Assembly: GCF_900182645.1 (NCBI RefSeq)
Contig: NZ_FXTA01000003.1
Span: 1 to 64,000 of the forward strand
Reading direction: 5' to 3'
Source of the DNA: Flavobacterium resistens
Lineage (GTDB): Bacteria; Bacteroidota; Bacteroidia; Flavobacteriales; Flavobacteriaceae
DNA: 64,000 nt
Within the stretch, counting starts at the first letter, position 1, and each line of letters opens with the position of its first letter. The notes below the pieces were generated by a model. The model was not told the origin of the DNA. It did not search any database and saw nothing but the letters and a program-made list of their open reading frames with translations. The translations under genes were made by a program, and so were the position numbers. Shown here piece by piece: positions 16,558-23,874 of the stretch.

Positions 16558-18288
16558 ATGGCAAATCAACCAATTTCGGGCTATCAGGTAACCGGTACAA
16601 ATGACATGGCTCTTTTTACGTTAAAAGTTCACCGTGGAGACGGTATGGCACTATTAGGAATGAATTGGAAAAATGGAAAGCCAACTCTTGATTTTGTTGG
16701 CTTCTCAATTGAATATATGGAACCAGGCGGTACTAAGTTTTATCCATTAAGAAATAGAATCAGTTTTCCAGATGCAGATAAATCAGATCCTAATGTAAGA
16801 TATACATTGCACAGTCCGTTGCAAGTCTTTCGTTGGGTACATTTTCCACGTAATCCCGAAATTAAAGGTTTATTTACTTATATAGTTAAGCCCGTATTTA
16901 TGAATAAAAACAAAGAATTAAGTTATGGTGAATCACAACAGTGTTCTATTGCACTTGCACGAGAAACTTATCCCGATGCACTAAATGTGACATTTACTCG
17001 AGGATTTATTTCTTCTCAAGCTTTTGTAGATCGCTATGAGGAAAAAGGAGATATTAAAACTTTACTTCCTGCCAAATCCACAGAGGGACTTGATTTTAAA
17101 CCTACGCATCCCCTAACTAAAGAGGCTTTGAAATGGATGGGATTTGAAGCATACGATGCCATTTTAAAAGTTTTGGATGATGCTATAAAAGATAAAACTG
17201 CAAAAGTTTCGGTAATTGCTTATGACCTGAACCAACCAGAAATTGTGACACGCTTAAAAAAATTAAAAAAGCGTCTGAGAATAATTATTGATAATTCAAA
17301 AGATCATGGAGAAGAAGGTTCAGCTGAAAATGAAGCCGAAGAAATGCTAAAAATTACTGCCGGAGATGATCAGGTAATCCGACAGAAAATGGGAAGTTTG
17401 CAACATAACAAAACGATAGTTGTTGATGGTACTGAATTTAAAAAAGTAGTTTGCGGATCAACAAATTTATCATGGCGTGGTATTTTTGTTCAAAACAATA
17501 ATGCCATTATCCTTTCAGGAGATAAACCTGTAGAACTATTTAATGAAGCATTTGAAAATTTCTGGTCTGTTGGTAAAAGCAATGACGTTTCAATGTTCAA
17601 CCAAACAAAATCTCCTACTTGGCAGTCACTGGACCTGCCTAATATTGATGCTCAAGTAACCTTTTCGCCTCATAGTACTCAAAATGCAGTTCTTCAATCG
17701 ATCGGTGAGGATGTTGCAACTACTAAATCAAGTCTTTTATATTCAATGGCTTTTCTAGCACAAACAGGAGGGGCTATCAAAGAGGCGCTAACAAAAATTA
17801 CCGAAGACAAGGAAATATTTGTTTATGGAATTGCAGATAAGCCAGTTGGCGGAATCACTTTGAAAAGCACAGACGGAAATCCACAACCCGTCTCCCCGGC
17901 AGTAATAAGTGAAAATATTCCTGAACCTTTCAAAAAAGAACCCGTAGGCGGAAGCGGTATACGCATGCATCATAAATTTTTGGTACTGGATTTTAATACC
18001 GATGATGCAAGAGTTTATATGGGGTCTTATAATTTTTCTGGCGTTGCAGATTCAAAAAATGGAGAAAATTTATTATTGATTAAAGACAGAAAAGTAGCAA
18101 CATCATATATGATTGAAGCACTTAGGATTTTTGATCACTATGAATTCAGGCTTGCAAGATCAAAAGCCGATGCCAAAAACGAAAAGTTAGAACTAAAATT
18201 TCCTCCAAAAGACAATAGACTCAAACCATGGTGGGATAAATTTTACTCAGATAAAAGACACTCTAAAGATCGTGAACTATTTTCATAA
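16558..18288 (+). CDS. phospholipase D-like protein with two HKD motifs
   Basis: A 576-residue protein with two phospholipase D catalytic motifs: HNKTIVVDG starting at residue 283, followed by GSTNLSWRG, and HHKFLVLD starting at residue 471, followed by MGSYNFSG. In the PLD superfamily the two HxK motifs form one active site using a phospho-histidine intermediate. Substrates in the family range from phospholipids to nucleic acids. The first ~150 residues are beta-rich and not recognised. No signal peptide is seen, so it may be cytoplasmic. It stands alone between a divergent regulator and an unrelated lipoprotein gene. Substrate unknown. Confidence 0.82.
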   Translation: MANQPISGYQVTGTNDMALFTLKVHRGDGMALLGMNWKNGKPTLDFVGFSIEYMEPGGTKFYPLRNRISFPDADKSDPNVRYTLHSPLQVFRWVHFPRNPEIKGLFTYIVKPVFMNKNKELSYGESQQCSIALARETYPDALNVTFTRGFISSQAFVDRYEEKGDIKTLLPAKSTEGLDFKPTHPLTKEALKWMGFEAYDAILKVLDDAIKDKTAKVSVIAYDLNQPEIVTRLKKLKKRLRIIIDNSKDHGEEGSAENEAEEMLKITAGDDQVIRQKMGSLQHNKTIVVDGTEFKKVVCGSTNLSWRGIFVQNNNAIILSGDKPVELFNEAFENFWSVGKSNDVSMFNQTKSPTWQSLDLPNIDAQVTFSPHSTQNAVLQSIGEDVATTKSSLLYSMAFLAQTGGAIKEALTKITEDKEIFVYGIADKPVGGITLKSTDGNPQPVSPAVISENIPEPFKKEPVGGSGIRMHHKFLVLDFNTDDARVYMGSYNFSGVADSKNGENLLLIKDRKVATSYMIEALRIFDHYEFRLARSKADAKNEKLELKFPPKDNRLKPWWDKFYSDKRHSKDRELFS

Positions 18289-18538
18289 AACACTTTCTTC
18301 ATATCAGCTAATTGTTCATTCACTTGCACAGTGAAGTTGTCTCCAATTTTGCCAGAAAAGCTACAAAATTATACGTTTAAATACATAAATAAAATCTGTT
18401 ATAATTCAAATAGCTAAAAGTTGTTTCATTTTATAATCTGCAACCATTTTTTAAGGTTAAAAAAAGTAAAATTTTCTTTTATCCTCATAATTTTAAAATC
18501 GGAATAAAGAATCTCATGTGAAATAAACTCCCAGTATT

Positions 18539-19942
18539 ATGAAAAATCTAACCGCTTTTTTAATCGTCATGCTTTTAGCAGTTACAGCCTGCAAAAAAGA
18601 TCAGCCAAAAGACAATCAAAACATTGCTGACTCATCGGCATCTTCTGATTCTATAACCGCCATAGCAAAAGAGGCGTGGATCTACGGATATCCAATATTT
18701 TATAATTACAAAGCCATTTACGCCAGTGCATTAAACAAAGAAGACAGAGCATATGTTGGTTTTAATAAATTTAAAAGCTTTGCAACGAGTGCTACTCCTG
18801 CAGATACTTTGGTAATAACAATAAATAATGATACTCCGTATTCTATGGCTGCTCTTGATGTTTCTAATGAGCCTGTAGTTCTCGAGGTTCCAAAAATTGA
18901 AAACGACCGATATTACGTAATGCAGCTCGTAGATTTGTATACATTCAATTACGAATATATCGGAACACGCGTAACTGGAAATAATCCGGGAAAATATCTA
19001 CTTGCAGGACCAGATTGGAAGGGCGAAACGCCAAAAGGAATTGACAAAGTATTACATTCAGAAACCAATTTAATATTTATAGTCGGTAGAACTCAGCTTC
19101 ATGATCCGTCCGATGTTTCTAATCTGAAAAGAATTCAAGGACAATACCAACTAATTCCATTACACGAATACACGAAACAGCCCGCTCCGCAGCTTAAAAA
19201 ATACAACCTGCCACTTCCCTCATGGAAAGAAAGCGATTACGGCTCCTTGGAATTTATCAATGTATTAAATTCATTATTACAATACGCAAGCGAAGACAGT
19301 AGCGAAAAAGAACTTAGGGCTCGTTTTACGAAAATCGGAATTGTACCGGGAACTTCTTTTGATAGTTCTAAATATTCGCCGGAAACTATTAAAGCAATAG
19401 AAAAAGGAATTGCGGAAGGAAAACAGGAACTAGAAATTACTTTAAATAATCTTAAAGAATTTGGAAACCTTTTTGGTACAAGAGCAGAACTAAAAAACAA
19501 CTACTTAAATCGTGCCGTTGCAGCCGCAGCCGGAATTTACGGAAATACGAAAGAAGAAGCTGTTTATACCGGAGCAAGTAATGATAAAACCAATCAGCCA
19601 CTTTCAGGGGACAAAAATTATATTTTAAAATTTAGCAAAAAAGAGCTTCCGGAAGCAAAATACTTTTGGAGTATAACCATGTATAATCTTCCGAAACGTT
19701 TTCTGGTTCCAAATCCGATTAAAAGATATTCGATTGGAAATAAAACTAAAGGTTTGAAATATGAATCTAACGGAGATCTGATTATTTACCTTCAAAGCAC
19801 ATCTCCTGGAAAGGATAAAGAAAGCAACTGGCTTCCAACTCCTAAAAATGAAAAATTTATGTTTGTTACGAGAATTTACGGTCCTCAACCTGACGTTATA
19901 AACAATGTTTGGAAAATGCCTTTACCTGAAATTGTGAAATAA
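18539..19942 (+). CDS. DUF1254/DUF1214-domain lipoprotein
   Basis: A 467-residue lipoprotein with the lipobox ending at Cys18 (LLAVTAC). The N-terminal domain is DUF1254 (EAWIYGYPIFYNYKAI, NNDTPYSMAALDVSNEP, YYVMQLVDLYTFNYEYIGTR), followed by a DUF1214 domain with the beta-sandwich pattern YFWSITMYNLPKRF, YSIGNKTKGLKY and YGPQPDVINNVWKMP. This architecture is common in cell-envelope proteins of many Gram-negatives, but its activity is not established. It is flanked by unrelated genes and ends in a good intrinsic terminator. Confidence 0.85.
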   Translation: MKNLTAFLIVMLLAVTACKKDQPKDNQNIADSSASSDSITAIAKEAWIYGYPIFYNYKAIYASALNKEDRAYVGFNKFKSFATSATPADTLVITINNDTPYSMAALDVSNEPVVLEVPKIENDRYYVMQLVDLYTFNYEYIGTRVTGNNPGKYLLAGPDWKGETPKGIDKVLHSETNLIFIVGRTQLHDPSDVSNLKRIQGQYQLIPLHEYTKQPAPQLKKYNLPLPSWKESDYGSLEFINVLNSLLQYASEDSSEKELRARFTKIGIVPGTSFDSSKYSPETIKAIEKGIAEGKQELEITLNNLKEFGNLFGTRAELKNNYLNRAVAAAAGIYGNTKEEAVYTGASNDKTNQPLSGDKNYILKFSKKELPEAKYFWSITMYNLPKRFLVPNPIKRYSIGNKTKGLKYESNGDLIIYLQSTSPGKDKESNWLPTPKNEKFMFVTRIYGPQPDVINNVWKMPLPEIVK

Positions 19943-19970
19943 TTACTTAAAAATAAAAACACTTTCGCAA

Positions 19971-20005
19971 AAAAAAATCCTAATCGTTTGATTGGGATTT
20001 TTTTT
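19971..20005 (+). terminator. intrinsic terminator after the DUF1254 gene
   Basis: An A-run plus tcctaatc at 19971-19985 pairs with gattggga plus a T-run at 19990-20005 (one G-T pair), with a 4-nt loop. The A-run and T-run on either side allow it to work in both directions for the convergent genes here. Confidence 0.8.
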
Positions 20006-20106
20006 ATGATCGGTCAAACCGAAAAATATTTTTATATAACTTTCTGCTAAACATTAAATTAGAAACAAGTTAAAAACGATTTTTAAGCTTTAATCAATCC
20101 AAAATT

Positions 20107-21063
20107 TTACAACGATTCAAAAAAATCAAAAGCTCTTTTCTCGGCATAAGAATACATTGAATCACGAAGCGGAAAAGCGCAATGTCCTCCATATTTTGGA
20201 GTTTCCAGATAAACATATCGGCTGTTTTTTGCAATAGCTCTCGGGTAACATCTTTCTCCTAAAAACGGGTCATCAAGCGAATTAATTATCAAAACCGGAG
20301 TTGTAATATTTTCAAGGGAAAATTCAGGAGATACACGCTGATAATAATCATCCTTGCTCTTAAAACCATGCAAAGGTGCTGTAAAATACTGGTCAACTTC
20401 ATCAAAAGAAGAAATTTTATCAATCTGATCGCTGTTTATAAAATCTGGAAACTGCGCTGCTTTGTATTTCAACTTTTTTTTGATATCAATTGTGAAATTC
20501 TTTAAGTAGACTCTGTTAAAACCTTGTTTAAGTACCTCAGCGCTTGTTGCAATGTGCGTTGGTACAGAAATCGAAACTGCGGCCTTTATACGTTGATCAA
20601 TTTTTGTCCAGCCAAAATAATTCAGCAACTGAACACCTCCCATCGAATAACCAATCAGATAAACCTCTTCAAATCCTTTTTTCAAAACAAACTGCACTAC
20701 CTCATCAAGATCGTCAACAGCGCCGTGATGATAAAGCCTCGGCAAACGATTCATTTCGCCTCCGCAAGTGCGATTATTCCACGCAAAAACTGAAAAACCT
20801 TTTTCTTCAAAATAAGATGCACAGCTATTATTATAAGTTCTTCTAGAATCCCCTTCTAGTCCATGACATAAAATAACAGCCTTTTTTGAATCATTTATAA
20901 TAAAATCAATATTTATAAAATCGCCGTCATTTAATTCAAGTTTTTCTCTGGTATAGCCAGGAACTTCAAATTTTTTGAACAAAGCGGCATAAATAGTAGA
21001 AACATGCCTGTTGCGATGAATAATAGCAGGAGAATCATATTCTGATTGTTCAATTATTGGCAT
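20107..21063 (-). CDS. alpha/beta hydrolase, YheT-like esterase family
   Basis: A 318-residue alpha/beta hydrolase. The oxyanion region is ILCHGLEGDSRRTY, the nucleophile elbow is LIGYSMGG with Ser140, the acid is probably in NSLDDPFLG, and the histidine is in GGHCAFPL. The opening (ESPAIIHRNRHVSTIYAAL-like), the NNRTCGGEMNRLPRLYHHG block and the overall length fit the YheT/EMB8 family (COG0429) rather than generic lipases. Members are presumed carboxylesterases; the natural substrate is unknown. It is a single gene with no signal peptide. Confidence 0.85.
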   Translation of the reverse strand: MPIIEQSEYDSPAIIHRNRHVSTIYAALFKKFEVPGYTREKLELNDGDFINIDFIINDSKKAVILCHGLEGDSRRTYNNSCASYFEEKGFSVFAWNNRTCGGEMNRLPRLYHHGAVDDLDEVVQFVLKKGFEEVYLIGYSMGGVQLLNYFGWTKIDQRIKAAVSISVPTHIATSAEVLKQGFNRVYLKNFTIDIKKKLKYKAAQFPDFINSDQIDKISSFDEVDQYFTAPLHGFKSKDDYYQRVSPEFSLENITTPVLIINSLDDPFLGERCYPRAIAKNSRYVYLETPKYGGHCAFPLRDSMYSYAEKRAFDFFESL

Positions 21064-21188
21064 GATTAAAAAAGTTTTTAAGTTGGTTCTTACAAATTTA
21101 AGAAATCAATCAATATGTAAATTAATACTGTCTTTTTTATTTCACGAATTCAAAAAAATTATTGGAAAGTATTAAACTCAGATGAAGT

Positions 21189-22208
21189 TTATTTTTTTTC
21201 AAAATACAGATAATTAGTAGTATTGCTGACGTCGCGCAATCTTACCTGAGAATTATTAAACTCAAACAATTTCCAGTTATTGTTTAGTTTACTTAACAAA
21301 TCCGAGCTAAAAGTTAGTTTTAATTCTCTAACATTATTTTGAACACTACTATCCCACTGACCCGTTTCTGAAGTTGAACCTTTTGTTGCAACTACCGATT
21401 TATCACTTTTGAAAACAAACGAATAACCGCTATAAGAAGACGTTTTCTCCGAATCACTGAAAAAATAAGGAATTCCCCATGAACCTTTTGTTATAGCGCC
21501 AACAAAATCAAGCGTTATAATATTATTTTCAGGGCAGTAATCAATTGCATATTTTATGGCATTTTCAAAATCTGCATTATTTGAAATTGTTTTAGTCTGA
21601 TTGTTGTAATCCACTATAGAAATTGGATATTTTAACGAAATATACTGGCTGGCGTTCAAATTTTTGATGAAATTAAAAAAGGCCTGATCGCTTATAATCG
21701 TTGTCGAACTTGCAGCTTGATTCGCACTGTTATAAATATTGATTGTGATAGGATAATTAATATTTAATCCATTTATTTTTGATAAAAGGTCCGGATATTG
21801 ATTCCAATAATCGATTAAGGAATTAAAATCGGCTTCGTTTGGAATATTTTTTTCGATGTAATTATAATACACCATCGTTACCGGAAAATTTATTTTTACA
21901 ATGTCTGAATCAGAATTGCTTGCATTAATATTATCGATAACTTTTTGATAATCTGCAGCACTGTTTATAGCAATTTGTGCGTTATTCACTGTAACCGTGT
22001 AAGGAGGTTTTATAGTACAGTAAGTCGATCCGTCAATTACATTATCCTTAACGGTTTGCACCATTGCAACTCTTTGCAGATAGGAAGTCAGAGGCGAAGA
22101 ATTTGTTATTGTTCCCTGTGTATTATTACCCTGTTCATCCATTTCACTTTGGCAAGACAATAAGAACAAAAAAACAACTAGAGATAAATATTTTTTTAGC
22201 GGAAACAT
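21189..22208 (-). CDS. lipoprotein with four ~42-residue internal repeats
   Basis: A 339-residue lipoprotein starting at the ATG at 22208, because only this start puts a signal peptide and lipobox (FLFLLSC, Cys19) at the N-terminus; a longer frame begins 44 codons upstream. Residues 68-235 hold four divergent repeats of about 42 residues of the form [FY]P[IV][ST]I...YN...I.[ND].[AQ][DA]F...I, for example YPISIVDYNNQTKTI and FPVTMVYYNYIEKNI. The C-terminal ~100 residues look like a beta-sandwich (SYSGYSFVFKSDKSVVA). It diverges from the ECF sigma gene at 22410. I do not know its function. Confidence 0.72.
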   Translation of the reverse strand: MFPLKKYLSLVVFLFLLSCQSEMDEQGNNTQGTITNSSPLTSYLQRVAMVQTVKDNVIDGSTYCTIKPPYTVTVNNAQIAINSAADYQKVIDNINASNSDSDIVKINFPVTMVYYNYIEKNIPNEADFNSLIDYWNQYPDLLSKINGLNINYPITINIYNSANQAASSTTIISDQAFFNFIKNLNASQYISLKYPISIVDYNNQTKTISNNADFENAIKYAIDYCPENNIITLDFVGAITKGSWGIPYFFSDSEKTSSYSGYSFVFKSDKSVVATKGSTSETGQWDSSVQNNVRELKLTFSSDLLSKLNNNWKLFEFNNSQVRLRDVSNTTNYLYFEKK

Positions 22209-22351
22209 ACTTATATTTTTACAAAGGTAATAAAATTTAAAAAACTGTTTTTCAATAAATTCGCCATTAAAGCTTTTAATTTTTCTTTTAAAAAGTGTAA
22301 TCATTACACGAAAATAACATTTTATGTCTCTATAAAACAATCAGCTTTACT

Positions 22352-22363
22352 TTTACCCTACTT
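22352..22363 (+). promoter_or_regulatory. 12-bp box (tttaccctactt) upstream of the ECF sigma gene
   Basis: This 12-mer is repeated as its exact reverse complement at 22926-22937, just after the sigma gene. It ends 14 bp upstream of a TAnnTTTG element, so it covers the -30 to -40 zone of the presumed sigma promoter. That placement suggests an operator or an alternative -35 element. Confidence 0.4.
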
Positions 22364-22377
22364 AAACTAAAAACAAA

Positions 22378-22385
22378 TACTTTTG
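22378..22385 (+). promoter_or_regulatory. TAnnTTTG -7 element for the ECF sigma gene
   Basis: TACTTTTG fits the flavobacterial -7 consensus 24 bp ahead of the ATG at 22410. No TTTG lies at -33; the 12-bp box occupies that position. Confidence 0.45.
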
Positions 22386-22409
22386 TACGGTATCAAATCG
22401 AAAATTTAA

Positions 22410-22925
22410 ATGCCAACTAAAAACGAATCAAATACTTGCGACGAAATTATTTTTTCGTCTTTTTTTAAAAGCCACATTAAAGCGCTTAGAAATTTTCTTT
22501 TTTACAAATTTGGCAATCTAAATCAGGCAGAAGATGTCGCACAGGAAGCGTTTGTAAAACTTTGGCAAAACTGTGCATCTGTACCGCTCGAAAAAGCAAA
22601 ATCTTACATTTATACGATTGCAAATAATAGCAGTCTCAATGAAATTGCACATCAGAAAGTGGTTTTGAAATATGAAAAAAACTTTACTGGTTTAGATAAA
22701 ACCAATGAAAACCCAGAATATATTTTAGAAGAAAAGCAATTTCAGTCAAAACTTCTGAAAGCAATTGAAAACTTAAACGAAAAACAACGTGTCGCTTTTT
22801 TGATGCATCGAATTGATGGAAAAAAATACAGTGAAATTGCGCTAGAATTAAACATTAGCGTAAAGGCTGTCGAAAAACGAATTCATCTGGCGTTATTAAG
22901 TTTGCGTAAAGAAATTGATTTATAA
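22410..22925 (+). CDS. RNA polymerase sigma-70 factor, ECF subfamily
   Basis: A 171-residue ECF sigma factor. Region 2 includes LRNFLFYKFGNLNQAEDVAQ, EAFVKLWQN and SYIYTIANNSSLNEIAH. Region 4 (about 115-165) has LNEKQRVAFLMHRIDGKKYS and the recognition helix ALELNISVKAVEKRIH. The next gene encodes a FecR anti-sigma factor and the one after a TonB receptor with an STN domain, so this is a complete cell-surface signalling set. An exact 12-bp inverted repeat brackets the gene. Confidence 0.94.
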   Translation: MPTKNESNTCDEIIFSSFFKSHIKALRNFLFYKFGNLNQAEDVAQEAFVKLWQNCASVPLEKAKSYIYTIANNSSLNEIAHQKVVLKYEKNFTGLDKTNENPEYILEEKQFQSKLLKAIENLNEKQRVAFLMHRIDGKKYSEIALELNISVKAVEKRIHLALLSLRKEIDL

Positions 22926-22937
22926 AAGTAGGGTAAA
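22926..22937 (+). promoter_or_regulatory. 12-bp box (aagtagggtaaa) between sigma and FecR genes
   Basis: This is the exact reverse complement of the box at 22352-22363. It begins 1 bp after the sigma stop and ends 38 bp before the FecR ATG. The shorter word ggtagggta at 26482-26490 resembles it. It may mark a promoter for the FecR/receptor genes. Confidence 0.4.
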
Positions 22938-22974
22938 TTTAGTTCCAATTGTTTTAATTATACAATACAAGAAA

Positions 22975-23874
22975 ATGAAAAAAAATCGCTTATTAGCAAA
23001 ATGGCTCAACAATGATTTGTCTCAGGACGAATTAGCTGCATTTGAAGCAAGTCCCGATTTTGAAAAATACCAGAAAATTAAACAGTATACAGATCATCTA
23101 GCAATGGATGATTTGGATGAAAACGCTATGTTGTCCAATATTCTGAAACAGAAAAAAGCGACTCCAAAAGTGGTTCCGTTGTACAAAAAGTGGGCTTTCC
23201 GAGCGGCGGCTATATTTGTTTTGGCGCTTGGTGTAACGTTGGCGTTTAATTTTTTGACACCTCAGACACAAACAGCAGGTTTTGGCGAGAAAACTACTTT
23301 TTCATTGCCTGATAATTCTACAGTAGTACTAAATTCAGGTTCTGAAATAAATTATAAAAAATTAAATTGGAGCAGTCACAGAACTCTTGATCTAAAAGGA
23401 GAAGCTTATTTTAGAGTCGCAAAAGGACGCCGATTTGAAGTACATACCAATTTAGGGAAAGTAACTGTTCTCGGAACTCAATTTAACGTTAAAGCCAGAA
23501 AAAACAGATTTGATGTCGTGTGTTATGAAGGTCGCGTAAAAGTAAATTATGCAAACACTCAAATTATTTTAACTCATGGTCAAAGTGTTAGTTTTGAAAA
23601 TAAAAACCAAACGAACACAATTGTAAATGTATCGAAACCTGAATGGATGGATAATCAAATAAGTTTTTATAAAGAAGACATTCGAAGCCTTCTAGATGAA
23701 GTTGAAAGACAATATAACATTACAGTGGAATTAAATTCTAAAGATACAACCTCTTTATTTACAGGGAAATTACCTTCCAAAGATTTAAATGTAGCTTTGC
23801 ATATTATTAGTACAACATATCATTTAGAGGCCAAAAAAGTCTCAGAAAATAAAATAATTTTTGACGAAAAATAA
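22975..23874 (+). CDS. FecR-type anti-sigma factor
   Basis: A 299-residue anti-sigma factor starting at the ATG at 22975. An upstream in-frame start would overlap the sigma gene and add unrelated residues. The cytoplasmic part (LLAKWLNNDLSQDELAAFEA) is followed by a membrane segment at about 73-93 (WAFRAAAIFVLALGVTLAF) and a FecR domain (TFSLPDNSTVVLNSGSEI, LKGEAYFRVAKGRRFEVHT, KVTVLGTQFNVKA), ending in a DUF4974 domain (SFYKEDIRSLLDEVERQYNI). It probably relays receptor occupancy to the upstream sigma factor. Its stop codon abuts the ATG of the receptor gene with no spacer. Confidence 0.94.
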   Translation: MKKNRLLAKWLNNDLSQDELAAFEASPDFEKYQKIKQYTDHLAMDDLDENAMLSNILKQKKATPKVVPLYKKWAFRAAAIFVLALGVTLAFNFLTPQTQTAGFGEKTTFSLPDNSTVVLNSGSEINYKKLNWSSHRTLDLKGEAYFRVAKGRRFEVHTNLGKVTVLGTQFNVKARKNRFDVVCYEGRVKVNYANTQIILTHGQSVSFENKNQTNTIVNVSKPEWMDNQISFYKEDIRSLLDEVERQYNITVELNSKDTTSLFTGKLPSKDLNVALHIISTTYHLEAKKVSENKIIFDEK

